A stretch of DNA of 15,242 bases, from assembly GCA_031288055.1 (NCBI GenBank), contig JAITSD010000056.1, forward strand, positions 1 to 15,242. The letters run 5' to 3'. Positions within the stretch are counted from its first letter, which is position 1. Every line of letters begins with the position of its first letter. Source of the DNA: Candidatus Opitulatrix roisinitermitis. GTDB lineage: Bacteria > Actinomycetota > Actinomycetes > Actinomycetales > Bifidobacteriaceae. Below are positions 6,731 through 15,020 of this stretch, piece after piece. The notes under the pieces are model-generated. The model was not told where the DNA came from. It saw only the letters and a list, made by a program, of their open reading frames with translations, and did no database searches. Both the position numbers and the translations under genes were made by a program.

Positions 6731-8548
6731 TTAATCATATACAACCCAAGCGCCTTTAGCACTAGTCCAACGAATCTGTCCACCCTCAAATCCTTGATAA
6801 GTATATGACGAACCCTTTATTTCATCACTTATTGGATAACCTAATTTACTGGTTCGGCTACCTATATCATTATATAAATTACCTATACCGTTAGCCGTTA
6901 TAAAAGCACCATATTTTTTAGACCAAAAAATCTTACCATTTTCAAAAATTTGACCCACCCCTATATTATCAGTACCTAGCTCATCAGACTTGGGTAAACC
7001 TAAAAATGAAGCTGTACCACCTTTAGAATTATATTTATTTCTTACAGCACCTTGGGTTATAAAAGTTTTAGTATTAGACCTAATCCAATAAATATTACCA
7101 TTTTCAAAAAGTTGAACTACCACACGACTAGCATTTAGCTCATCAGATACTGGATAACCTAAAAATGATGACCGACCATTCATAGAAGCATATCTAGTTT
7201 TAATGCCACCCCAAACCACATAAGTTCCATCATTAAAGTTTTGCCAATAAATATTACCTCCTTCAAATATTTGGGCTGATCCTTTAGCATCATACACTTC
7301 ATTGGTTTTAGGATAACCTAATCTACCACCAATTCCACCAAGTTTCTTCCATTTATTACCGATTGCCCCGCCAACATCATAATCCATATTTACATCCTGC
7401 TTCAATTCTGACATTTTAGCGTATAGATATCGACCCGGGCAAGCTGTAGCACCAACATCTCTATGACCTAAAATAGTCGGCAAATATTTTACACCACTTG
7501 ATTCCGTACCAATATAAGCTTTACCATTTGGATTTATACCTAAAGTTTTAAATTTCCAATTAATTATGGAGGCTATAGACTCAATTAATTGATTAGTGGG
7601 CTGTGCGTCCTCATAATTACCCAATGCCGAAATACCGAAAGTATAAGGATTAGCTCCATAAGCATGAGCTCCTTGAACTTGATGATAACGACTAGGGTAT
7701 CTACCCTCAAATATCTGACCATATTTATCAACCAAAAAATTATAACCTATATCTCCCCAACCCAAAGTATTAGTATGATAAGCATAAATAGAACGTACTA
7801 TGCCAGCTGATTCTGATTTAGAATAATTATTAGTGCCAGCTGTATGATGAACCACCACACCTTTATAATTTATAAACTCAGGATCCCATCTCATCCAGCT
7901 CTCATTAGTCCCCCAACACGCCCTATCACATAAGGAAGGCTCTAAATAAGTACCTGATAAATTAGTCTGGCTCGATAAATTAGGCTGAACCAATAGAGGT
8001 GAAGCTTCATCATTTGACAATTCACTATTTGCGTTTGACTTATCATTATTTGTATTTGGCGATTCTACACCAGAACTAAACTGATTAGTCGCTAAATTAG
8101 ATACCTCATCAGCGTTATTAATATTGATTTGCAAATTTTGAATTTTAGCACTAGACTCAACCTTAGCTTGAACTTTAGCAACATTTCCAAATATAATAAA
8201 TTCACTAGCTCCACGCCAAGTTACAGCACTTTTCTCTAAATCGGACTTTGCCCATTGATTCCAAAAACCATTGCTATAAACCCTGTATAAAATATTTATA
8301 TCAGTTTCAGGCTTTGTATAATCCCACACAATACCGCCTGTTGAATAGCCTGATAAACCATCTACTTCTGTTTGTAAATTATTATTTAACTCATCTAACA
8401 CATTTTGAGCAGCTAAATTATTATTTTGCGTATCAACAGCGTAAGCCTGTTTTGCCGTATAAGACAGAGTTGTATTACCCATCCCAAGTATTCCTAAGCT
8501 AAATGCAGTAACAAAAAACATCGTGGCAATTATAACTTTTTTCGGCAT
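6731..8548 (-). CDS. Secreted peptidoglycan amidase (PGRP/amidase_2 domain) with four LGFP repeats
   Basis: Predicted zinc N-acetylmuramoyl-L-alanine amidase that cleaves the sugar-peptide bond of the wall. Numbering from the chosen ATG (605 aa): signal peptide 1-37 (basic MPKK, hydrophobic core, AYA before the cut); a beta-rich segment about 70-130 with WDY and YRVYSNGFWNQWAK, a pattern seen upstream of the amidase domain in actinobacterial relatives; a Ser/Asn-rich linker; the amidase domain about 228-388 with VVVHHTAG (zinc His near 234), GYNFLVD, His362 and Cys370 in GHRDVGATACPG; and four LGFP repeats at about 394-605 (LGYPKTNEV, LGYPVSDEL, LGLPKSDEL, LGYPISDEI). LGFP repeats are thought to hold proteins to the cell envelope. 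A role in wall turnover or division is inferred. An in-frame GTG at 8555-8557 is part of the ribosome binding site, so the ATG at 8546-8548 is preferred. Confidence 0.93.
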   Translation of the reverse strand: MPKKVIIATMFFVTAFSLGILGMGNTTLSYTAKQAYAVDTQNNNLAAQNVLDELNNNLQTEVDGLSGYSTGGIVWDYTKPETDINILYRVYSNGFWNQWAKSDLEKSAVTWRGASEFIIFGNVAKVQAKVESSAKIQNLQININNADEVSNLATNQFSSGVESPNTNNDKSNANSELSNDEASPLLVQPNLSSQTNLSGTYLEPSLCDRACWGTNESWMRWDPEFINYKGVVVHHTAGTNNYSKSESAGIVRSIYAYHTNTLGWGDIGYNFLVDKYGQIFEGRYPSRYHQVQGAHAYGANPYTFGISALGNYEDAQPTNQLIESIASIINWKFKTLGINPNGKAYIGTESSGVKYLPTILGHRDVGATACPGRYLYAKMSELKQDVNMDYDVGGAIGNKWKKLGGIGGRLGYPKTNEVYDAKGSAQIFEGGNIYWQNFNDGTYVVWGGIKTRYASMNGRSSFLGYPVSDELNASRVVVQLFENGNIYWIRSNTKTFITQGAVRNKYNSKGGTASFLGLPKSDELGTDNIGVGQIFENGKIFWSKKYGAFITANGIGNLYNDIGSRTSKLGYPISDEIKGSSYTYQGFEGGQIRWTSAKGAWVVYD

Positions 8549-8552
8549 TTTT

Positions 8553-8562
8553 ATCACCTCTT
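8553..8562 (-). promoter_or_regulatory. Ribosome binding site that decides the amidase start
   Basis: AAGAGGTGAT on the minus strand nearly matches the full anti-Shine-Dalgarno complement and ends 4 bases before the ATG at 8546-8548. The upstream in-frame GTG (8555-8557) lies inside this site and so cannot be the start that it serves. A weak TTAACT/TAAAAT pair further upstream could be a promoter, but read-through from adhE is equally possible. Confidence 0.8.
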
Positions 8563-8610
8563 GACCTTAAATTTTATCTTTCATTAATCTAAAGTTAAAA
8601 AAAATAAATA

Positions 8611-11244
8611 TTATTTAATTTTAATAACCTCTCCATCAAAACACTTCATTGCAATCATTTTAATGTCTTCTAAAATCGGCACTCTTGGATTAGCTGGTGT
8701 ACATTGATCTTCATAAGCTCTCATAGCTATAGCATCCAAAGCTTTAACTAAATCAGCTTTTTTAACCCCAGCTGATTTCAAAGAATCGCTCATACCTAAT
8801 TTAGATCTTAAATTCTCAATAGCTTTAGCTAAAGACTCGGCACCCTGAATAGACGTATCGGCCTTTAAATGCAAAAGTTGAGCAATATCTTGATAGCGTT
8901 GAGCGGCTTTATATTTATCATATTTAGGCCAGGAAGTTGGTTTAACATCGCTAGAAGCATTATATCTAATAACATTTGGTAACAAAATAGAATTTGTTCT
9001 ACCGTGAGCTATATGAAAAGTTGCACCAATAGTATGTGCCATGCCATGACATAGACCCAAAAAAGCTGAACCAAATGCCATACCCGCTATAGTAGCCGCA
9101 TTATGCATTTTCTCTCTAGCCTGAACAGCTTTAGAGCCCTTTATAACCGAATCTGCTAAATTATCCCAAATCAATCTTATAGCATGCAGGGCTAAACCAT
9201 CAGTAAAGTCATTAGCATAAGTTGAAACATAAGCTTCTATAGCATGAGTTAAAGCATCAAAACCACTATCACAAGCTAAAGTTTTTGGTTGAGTCGCTGC
9301 TAAAACTGGATCAACAATAGCCACTGACGGAGTTAAACAATAATCAGCTAGAGGATATTTATAACCAGTTTTATGATCTGTTATAACAGCAAATGGCGTA
9401 ACTTCACTACCAGTTCCAGAAGAAGTTGGAATACAAACTAATTTAGCCAATTTACCCAAAGCTGGCAAGGTGAAAGCTCTTTTTCTAATATCAAAGAACT
9501 TTTCCCTAATGTCCGAAAAGGTAATATCTGGATTTTCATATAATAACCACATAACTTTAGCCGCGTCCATCGGTGAACCACCGCCTAATGCTACAATAGT
9601 ATCCGGTTTAAATTGACGCATAAACTCAGCACCTTTTTGCACTGTTTCAATTGATGGTTCCGGTTCCACGAAATCAATTACTCTAGTGCTTATAGCATTA
9701 GATTGAACATTTAATTCATCAATTATTTTTTGTACAATACCTAATTCACTCATAACTTTATCAGTTACTATAACAACTTTGGAAACATCCGCCATATCAC
9801 GCAAATACTGAATTGAATTAGGTTCTATATATATTTTCGGTGGAATTTTAAACCATTGCATATTATTATTTCTCCGTCCTATTCTTTTAATATTTACTAA
9901 ATTAATCGCTTGAATATTATTAGAAACCGAATTTCTACCATAAGAGCCACAACCCAAAGTCAATGATGGAATTATGGCATTATAAACATCCCCTATACCT
10001 CCTAAAGAAGTCGGTGAATTTTCTAAAATCCTACAAGCTTTCATTTTTAATCCAAAATCTTTAATAATTTGACGATTATTTGAATGTATACAAGCCGAAT
10101 GACCTAAACCGCCGTTTTCCAACATAGCTTCAGCTTTAGCAAAAGCGTCTTTAGTATTACTAGCTGACAAAACCGCCAAAACCGGCGAAAGTTTTTCAGA
10201 GGATAAAGGCTCAGCACTGCCCACTTTAGTAATTTCAGCCAATATAACTGATGTATCTTTAGGCACCTTAAAACCAGCTTGTTCAGCAATCCATTCTGGA
10301 GACTGTCCAACAATATCTGGATTTAATCTTTGTAAAGCACAATTTTTAGAATAAGCTTTAACTCCAAATATAAATTGCTCTAATTTAGCCTTCTCCACTG
10401 GTGTACAAACATAAGCTTTCAAATTTTTTAATTTATTGAGAAATTTACTATAAACTTCTTTATCAATAATTACAGCCTGCTCTGATGCACAAACCATACC
10501 GTAATCAAAGTTTTTCGAAATTATAATATCATTAGCCGCTTTATCTAAATCAGCGGTTCTCTCAACATAAACCGGAACATTACCTGCCCCCACTCCCAAA
10601 GCTGGTTTACCACACGAATAAGCTGCTTTTACCATAGCATTACCACCAGTTGCTAAAATAGTGGCCACTCCATCATTATGCATTAAAGCATTAGTTGCCT
10701 CAATTGATGGTTTTTCAATCCATTGTATACAATTCTTTGGCGCTCCAGCTTTAACAGCTGCTTCTAACATAACTTTAGCTGCCATCACAGAACATTTTTG
10801 AGCATTTGGATGAAAACCAAAAATTATCGGATTACGAGTTTTCATAGCTAACAATGACTTAAATATAACTGTTGAAGTAGGATTAGTTACAGGCGTGACA
10901 CCAGCTATTACACCAACAGGATCAGCAATTTCAATAATACCTGATATGGAGTCTTCAGAAATAATGCCAACAGTTTTTTGTTTTTTTAAATAGTGTGTCA
11001 CATGTTCACAAGCAAAAATATTTTTAACTGCTTTATCTTCTATTCTACCTCTTTTAGTCTCATCCACAGCATCTTTGGCTAATCTTAGATGAGCATTTAA
11101 ACCTGCTACAGACATTTTGCTAACTATATGGTCTATTTTAGTTTGATTAAACTTATAAAACTCATCTAAAGCCTTAAGTGCTAAACTTACTTTTTGATTA
11201 ACTTCTGCCACTTGACCAGTTTTCACATTAACCCCTGAAGTCAT
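8611..11244 (-). CDS. adhE: Bifunctional acetaldehyde-CoA / alcohol dehydrogenase AdhE
   Basis: AdhE reduces acetyl-CoA to acetaldehyde and then ethanol, using two NADH, and so re-oxidises NADH in fermentation. The 877-aa length fits the fused enzyme. The N-terminal aldehyde dehydrogenase half (about 1-440) has GVGAGNVPVYVE at 217-228 and the catalytic Cys252 in YGMVCASEQ. A linker (about 441-465) leads to the iron-dependent alcohol dehydrogenase half: GGGSPMD at 554-560 for NAD, and iron ligands Asp663 and His667 in GFDALTHA, His733 in LCHGMAH and His747 in HIAHGRTN. The spacing of these four equals that in E. coli AdhE. Family members build helical filaments (spirosomes). Start: AAAGGAG lies 5 bases before the ATG. 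A 261-base spacer before it holds a likely promoter; the amidase gene follows 62 bases after the stop. Confidence 0.98.
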   Translation of the reverse strand: MTSGVNVKTGQVAEVNQKVSLALKALDEFYKFNQTKIDHIVSKMSVAGLNAHLRLAKDAVDETKRGRIEDKAVKNIFACEHVTHYLKKQKTVGIISEDSISGIIEIADPVGVIAGVTPVTNPTSTVIFKSLLAMKTRNPIIFGFHPNAQKCSVMAAKVMLEAAVKAGAPKNCIQWIEKPSIEATNALMHNDGVATILATGGNAMVKAAYSCGKPALGVGAGNVPVYVERTADLDKAANDIIISKNFDYGMVCASEQAVIIDKEVYSKFLNKLKNLKAYVCTPVEKAKLEQFIFGVKAYSKNCALQRLNPDIVGQSPEWIAEQAGFKVPKDTSVILAEITKVGSAEPLSSEKLSPVLAVLSASNTKDAFAKAEAMLENGGLGHSACIHSNNRQIIKDFGLKMKACRILENSPTSLGGIGDVYNAIIPSLTLGCGSYGRNSVSNNIQAINLVNIKRIGRRNNNMQWFKIPPKIYIEPNSIQYLRDMADVSKVVIVTDKVMSELGIVQKIIDELNVQSNAISTRVIDFVEPEPSIETVQKGAEFMRQFKPDTIVALGGGSPMDAAKVMWLLYENPDITFSDIREKFFDIRKRAFTLPALGKLAKLVCIPTSSGTGSEVTPFAVITDHKTGYKYPLADYCLTPSVAIVDPVLAATQPKTLACDSGFDALTHAIEAYVSTYANDFTDGLALHAIRLIWDNLADSVIKGSKAVQAREKMHNAATIAGMAFGSAFLGLCHGMAHTIGATFHIAHGRTNSILLPNVIRYNASSDVKPTSWPKYDKYKAAQRYQDIAQLLHLKADTSIQGAESLAKAIENLRSKLGMSDSLKSAGVKKADLVKALDAIAMRAYEDQCTPANPRVPILEDIKMIAMKCFDGEVIKIK

Positions 11245-11369
11245 TTTTCTCCTTTGTCTTATTTAAAACTTTTTAAACTCTAAACTTATTTTTCCAACGT
11301 TATTTTACCAGTCAATACAACTTTCTAAAAACCATTTCAACTACTAAAAATAAAGTTTTTTCAGCTTAA

Positions 11370-11399
11370 ATTATACATTAATTTTAGCATAATAAACAA
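11370..11399 (-). promoter_or_regulatory. Candidate adhE promoter
   Basis: On the minus strand TATAAT (11370-11375) is preceded, 18 bases upstream, by TTGTTT (11394-11399), a half-matching -35. It would give an untranslated leader of about 120 bases. A second possibility is TAAAAT nearer the gene, preceded by TTTAGA. No clear redox-regulator (Rex) palindrome was found. Confidence 0.4.
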
Positions 11400-11425
11400 A
11401 TATACCCAATCAGGACTTTATATTT
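11398..11425 (-). terminator. Possible weak terminator hairpin after lepB
   Basis: AAATATA (11419-11425) and TATATTT (11398-11404) are perfectly complementary, with a short inner CC/GG pairing, and a T-rich tail follows (TTTGTTTATT). The stem is AT-rich and bulged and overlaps the proposed adhE -35, so the call is weak. The rest of the 261-base lepB-adhE spacer shows no gene. Confidence 0.25.
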
Positions 11426-11505
11426 ACAAAAATAACACAACTTATTTGGAAAAAATTGCTTAATAATTTAAAAACAAATAATATCAATATAGACATTAAA
11501 AAACT

Positions 11506-12204
11506 TTAAAATATTTTAAAAGAATCCAATGGCCAAATAACTGCTGAAACTTTACCTATAACATTATTCAAAGGTACAAAACCATTATATTCCTTATCCT
11601 TATTATATCTAGAATCAGCTGAATTAGAACGGTTGTCTCCTAAAACATACAGCATATCATTAGGTACTGTAACATTAATTTCCATAGATGAAGGCAATGC
11701 CCCTTCAATTATATAAGGCTCTTGTAAAGCTGTTTGGTTGATTATAATTGGTCCACCTTTACCATCACAAGTGATATGATCTCCTGGTAAACCAATTAAT
11801 CTTTTAGTTAAATAGTTATCGTCACTATTAGAATCTTTTAAACCTATTAATTTTAAAAAAGCTGATAGAAGCGAATTATCTTGGCTATTTTCAATATTTT
11901 TCAACGATAGCCAACCGCCCGGATCTTTAAAAACAATTATATCCTGACGATTTATACCCAATGGTTTAGGATATAATTTACTAACTAATATACGGTTACC
12001 TACTCCTAAAGTTGGCTTCATAGAACCACTAGGTACAATAAAAGGCTGGAATAAAAAAACCCTTATAATTATTGAAATTACTAAAGCAAAGCCAAATATA
12101 ATAACAACTTGCGACCATTTAGACCAGCCTTTTTTAGCTATATTAACTTGTTCTCTCTTAGTTTTCCATTCAGAAATAGCTTGATTTAAATTGTCATCAG
12201 ACAT
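11506..12204 (-). CDS. lepB: Signal peptidase I
   Basis: The membrane-bound serine protease that removes signal peptides from proteins leaving the Sec translocon. Of its 232 residues, 1-30 are cytoplasmic and charged, and about 31-52 form the single membrane anchor, giving the N-in, catalytic-domain-out layout. Ser61 in PSGSM and Lys134 in TKRLIGLPGD form the Ser/Lys dyad. GDNRSNSADSR at 189-199 is the conserved last motif. The gene starts 4 bases after the rplS stop, with only a distant AAAGGG in the rplS tail, so translation is probably coupled. The rplS-lepB pair is a standard actinobacterial arrangement. The secreted amidase in this window is a plausible substrate. Length is normal for a Gram-positive enzyme. 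Confidence 0.96.
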   Translation of the reverse strand: MSDDNLNQAISEWKTKREQVNIAKKGWSKWSQVVIIFGFALVISIIIRVFLFQPFIVPSGSMKPTLGVGNRILVSKLYPKPLGINRQDIIVFKDPGGWLSLKNIENSQDNSLLSAFLKLIGLKDSNSDDNYLTKRLIGLPGDHITCDGKGGPIIINQTALQEPYIIEGALPSSMEINVTVPNDMLYVLGDNRSNSADSRYNKDKEYNGFVPLNNVIGKVSAVIWPLDSFKIF

Positions 12205-12208
12205 TTAT

Positions 12209-12553
12209 TTATCTACCCTTTTCGCGAACTTTAGCCTTTTTACCAACCAACTTTTTCAGATAATATAATTTGGCTCTCCTAACATCGCCGTGTGATAAAA
12301 CTTCAATAGAATCTATTGATGGTGAATGAATAGGAAAAACTCTTTCAACACCCACGCCAAAAGACAACTTCCTCACAGTTATAGCTTTTCTAATACCCGA
12401 ACCATTAATTGCTATTATAACACCTTGAAAAATTTGAATCCTTGAACGGTTACCTTCCACAACTTTAACATTAACTTTAACTGTGTCTCCTGATCGCAAT
12501 TGAGGCAAATTATCCTTCAGGTTCGGTTTATCTACTATATCTAATGTTTGCAT
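12209..12553 (-). CDS. rplS: 50S ribosomal protein L19
   Basis: L19 lies at the interface of the 30S and 50S subunits near the A site. The 114-aa protein has the normal length and conserved features: LRSGDTVKVNVKVVEG near the start, IQIFQGVIIA, the TVRKLSFGVGVERVFPIHSP segment, and a basic tail with AKLYYLKKLVGKKAKVREK. AAAGGGAG is placed about 9 bases before the ATG. It begins 14 bases after the rplA stop and runs 4 bases before lepB. L19 usually follows trmD (rpsP-rimM-trmD-rplS); here it follows L1 instead, so a rearrangement joined two ribosomal operons. Confidence 0.98.
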   Translation of the reverse strand: MQTLDIVDKPNLKDNLPQLRSGDTVKVNVKVVEGNRSRIQIFQGVIIAINGSGIRKAITVRKLSFGVGVERVFPIHSPSIDSIEVLSHGDVRRAKLYYLKKLVGKKAKVREKGR

Positions 12554-12567
12554 TTTCTTTACTCCCT

Positions 12568-13257
12568 TTAAAATTGCGTATTATCTAAAATTATTGACGG
12601 ACTCATAGTTGATGAAATAGCTACTTTTGTAATATAGCGACCTTTAACTGTGGCCGGCTTTAATCTAACTATTTCATTTATAGCGGATCGAAAATTAATT
12701 ATTAAATCCTCCTTATTAAATGATTTTTTACCAACTATAAAAGCTAAGTTTGAATTTTTATCAATTCTAAAATCAATTTTTCCACCTTTAATATCTGATA
12801 CAGCTTTGGAGACATCTTGAGTAACAGTACCCGTTTTAGGATTAGGCATCAAATTTCTAGGACCTAAAACTCTACCCAATTTACCAACCTTAGCCATTAA
12901 ATCAGGTGTGGCCACAGCCGCATCAAAGTCTGTCCAGCCTTTAGATACTTTATCAATTAATTCATCAGCTCCCACTTCATCTGCTCCAGCCATCTTAGCT
13001 GCCTCGGCTTTATCACCTTGCGCAAAAACAATCACTTTAGCAATTTTACCCGTTCCTTTTGGTAAAGTTACAGTCCCCCTAACCATTTGATCTGCTTTTC
13101 TAGGATCTACTGCTAAACGAACCGATACATCAACTGTTTCATCAAATTTTTTGCCCGACATAGTTTTTAAAATTTCAAAAGCCTCATCTATACTATAAAA
13201 CTTAGCTCTATCAAATTGAGATAGAGTCGACTTATATATCTTACCGTGTTTTGTCAT
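12568..13257 (-). CDS. rplA: 50S ribosomal protein L1
   Basis: L1 forms the mobile L1 stalk of the 50S subunit and helps release deacylated tRNA from the E site; in many bacteria it also represses its own operon by binding the mRNA. At 229 aa it has the usual length. Clear family stretches are VDVSVRLAVDPRKADQMVRG near residue 43, LPKGTGK near 85, and GRVLGPRNLMPNPKTGTVT near 130. AAAGGAAG lies a few bases before the ATG. A 123-base gap separates it from rplK, longer than the other gaps in this operon, and contains a candidate RNA hairpin. No unusual residues seen. Confidence 0.98.
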   Translation of the reverse strand: MTKHGKIYKSTLSQFDRAKFYSIDEAFEILKTMSGKKFDETVDVSVRLAVDPRKADQMVRGTVTLPKGTGKIAKVIVFAQGDKAEAAKMAGADEVGADELIDKVSKGWTDFDAAVATPDLMAKVGKLGRVLGPRNLMPNPKTGTVTQDVSKAVSDIKGGKIDFRIDKNSNLAFIVGKKSFNKEDLIINFRSAINEIVRLKPATVKGRYITKVAISSTMSPSIILDNTQF

Positions 13258-13293
13258 CTGCTTCCTTTCTAATAAATTATATTTTTGGCAGTT

Positions 13294-13323
13294 GTAGTTT
13301 GAACCAACGGTTTGTTCTACTAC
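13294..13323 (-). promoter_or_regulatory. Candidate structured RNA element before rplA
   Basis: On the minus strand GTAG and CTAC form an outer stem around GAAC/GTTC, with short unequal internal loops and a loop of about nine bases. The element lies in the 123-base rplK-rplA gap, about 37 bases before the L1 start. L1 is known to bind its own mRNA at a helix with an unequal internal loop, so an L1 control site is conceivable. The pairing is short and alternative folds exist. Confidence 0.3.
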
Positions 13324-13380
13324 TTTTTAATAATATTCAATTTTTTTATTTTCAAATTCCTATTTTAATACAAACTTGTT

Positions 13381-13803
13381 TTAGTCTACTTTAATGCCCA
13401 TAGAACGAGCTGTACCAGCAATAATTTTAGCTCCAGCTTCTATATCGTTAGCATTCAAGTCTTTAGCCTTTTGTTCAGCAATTTGTTTACACTGATCCCA
13501 AGTAATAACTCCGACTTTAGTAGTTAAAGGATTTGCCGCACCCTTTTTGACTTTAGCAACCTTTTTAATCAAATCAGCCGCTGGTGGTGTTTTAGTTTCG
13601 AATGTAAAACTTCTGTCATCATAAACAGTTATTTCAACAGGTATTATATTACCCATTTGTGATTGAGTAGCTTCATTATAAGCTTTACAAAACTCCATAA
13701 TATTAACGCCATGTGAACCTAAAGCTGGACCCACAGGTGGAGCTGGATTAGCCTGACCAGCAGCTATTTGTAGTTTTATAACCCCCGAAACTTTTTTTGC
13801 CAT
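13381..13803 (-). CDS. rplK: 50S ribosomal protein L11
   Basis: L11 binds the GTPase-associated centre of 23S rRNA and contacts translation factors. The 140-aa protein has the usual length. The N-terminal domain shows KLQIAAGQANPAPPVGPALG, then GVNIMEFCKAYNEAT; the RNA-binding C-terminal domain shows TPPAADLIKKVAKVKKGA and AGTARSMGIKVD. The proline-rich PPVGPALG segment is the region where thiopeptide antibiotics such as thiostrepton act. AAAGGA lies 6 bases before the ATG. It follows nusG by 43 bases, the standard nusG-rplK-rplA order. Confidence 0.98.
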   Translation of the reverse strand: MAKKVSGVIKLQIAAGQANPAPPVGPALGSHGVNIMEFCKAYNEATQSQMGNIIPVEITVYDDRSFTFETKTPPAADLIKKVAKVKKGAANPLTTKVGVITWDQCKQIAEQKAKDLNANDIEAGAKIIAGTARSMGIKVD

Positions 13804-13846
13804 ATTTTTCCTTTTACTTTATAAAATAGTTTTTGCTACTTCCAGT

Positions 13847-14515
13847 TTAGCTTCTTTTTTCAATTTGGTCAAAAGCTAACTCCACAGGAGTTTCTCGTCC
13901 AAATATTGATACCAAAACTTTAATTTTAGCCGATTCTTCATTTACCTCTGTAATTGTGGCATCTAATGATTCGAATGGTCCATCAATTACTGTAACATAT
14001 TCACCCACTTTATAATCAGTAGTAATAGACTTTGGTAATTTAACACTTGGTTTAACTTCCTCTTCAACAACCTGTTCATCAGATAATACCATTGGTTTTA
14101 ACATAGACATAACCTCTTCAACAGATAAAGGTACAGGTTGACGACCTAAGCCAGCAAAACTAGTTACACCTGGTGTATTTCTCACCAAAGTCCACGAATC
14201 TTCATTTAAGTCCATTCTAACTAAAACATAAGACGGTATTCTAACTACAACCCGTGATTTTTTTTGCCCGCCCTTAACAGTTGTTTCTATATGAGTTGGT
14301 ACAATAACCTCGTAAACTGCATCTGAACCAGCTCTGCCTGAAGTTAACAATTTTTCTAAATTAGCTTTAACAGTATTCTCGAAACCAACTTGGGAGTGTA
14401 TAACATACCATTTACCGGTTTGAGAAAGTAAGCGATTCTTTAATTCTTTTACTTTAGAATCACCAGACAATTCGCTAGTTTCTATATTATTTTCTACTTC
14501 CTTGTCTTCAGACAT
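13847..14515 (-). CDS. nusG: Transcription termination/antitermination factor NusG, actinobacterial type
   Basis: NusG binds RNA polymerase and couples it to Rho or the ribosome. The 222-aa protein has an acidic N-terminal extension of about 33 residues, typical of Actinobacteria. The NGN domain follows (KWYVIHSQVGFENTVKANLE from 36, then VLVRMDLNEDSWTLVRNTPGVTSFAG) and a C-terminal KOW domain (VGEYVTVIDGPFESLDATITEVN). The usual PGY before VLV reads IPSY here, a change at a strongly conserved glycine; the codon is TCT. AAGGTGAT lies about 7 bases before the ATG. It follows secE by 58 bases and precedes rplK, the classic order. Confidence 0.97.
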   Translation of the reverse strand: MSEDKEVENNIETSELSGDSKVKELKNRLLSQTGKWYVIHSQVGFENTVKANLEKLLTSGRAGSDAVYEVIVPTHIETTVKGGQKKSRVVVRIPSYVLVRMDLNEDSWTLVRNTPGVTSFAGLGRQPVPLSVEEVMSMLKPMVLSDEQVVEEEVKPSVKLPKSITTDYKVGEYVTVIDGPFESLDATITEVNEESAKIKVLVSIFGRETPVELAFDQIEKRS

Positions 14516-14573
14516 TACTCAATCACCTTATTCTTTTTATACTTTAATTGTTTGTACATTAATTATAATCATT

Positions 14574-14975
14574 TTATTTTGTAAATATAGCCATAACACC
14601 TTGGCCGATTCCAAAATCAATAACTGTTATAAACACCATCATAATAGTCACAAACACTAAAACAACTATTGAATTTTCAACTAGCTCCGCCTTTGTGGGA
14701 TAAACCACTCTTTTCAACTCAGCTACTACTTCAATAGTAAACTTTTTAATAATTTTAGCTAAAGACTTAAATCCCCGAGCAACTTTTTTTAAAAAAATCC
14801 ACAAACTTATAAAAAAATTAAACTGCTTCTTATTATTTTTAATTGACTTAATAGTTTTAATATCAGTTTTATCACCTTTTACAGTATTATTCTTTTTAAT
14901 AACTGCTTTGGTCTTAAGTTTTACGCTATCAGACTCTTGTTTAGTAGATTTTTTAATCTGTTTTTTACCTAACAC
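14574..14975 (-). CDS. secE: Preprotein translocase subunit SecE
   Basis: SecE clamps SecY in the membrane translocon. The 133-aa protein has a long lysine-rich cytoplasmic extension (1-50), then QFNFFISLWIFLKK, which may lie along the membrane, the conserved amphipathic helix with ELKRVVYPTKAEL at 86-98, and one membrane span at about 101-121. The usual tryptophan of the WPT motif is tyrosine here. The start is GTG at 14973-14975, chosen because AAAAGGAG lies 4 bases upstream. SecE is poorly conserved, but the motif, single span and place between tRNA-Trp and nusG settle the identity. N-terminal extensions are usual in actinobacterial SecE. Confidence 0.93.
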   Translation of the reverse strand: MLGKKQIKKSTKQESDSVKLKTKAVIKKNNTVKGDKTDIKTIKSIKNNKKQFNFFISLWIFLKKVARGFKSLAKIIKKFTIEVVAELKRVVYPTKAELVENSIVVLVFVTIMMVFITVIDFGIGQGVMAIFTK

Positions 14976-15020
14976 TTATCTCCTTTTAACTGTTACCTTT
15001 TTAAATTACAATTTTAAAAT

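Noticed and set aside
8549..8557. GTG start giving a 608-residue amidase
   Set aside because: The GTG is within the Shine-Dalgarno sequence for the ATG at 8548.
10104..10313. Second minus-strand frame inside adhE
   Set aside because: Out-of-frame shadow; adhE is intact through this region.
11245..11505. Rex redox-repressor operator before adhE
   Set aside because: TTGTG at about 11436-11440 lacks a matching inverted half-site at the right distance.
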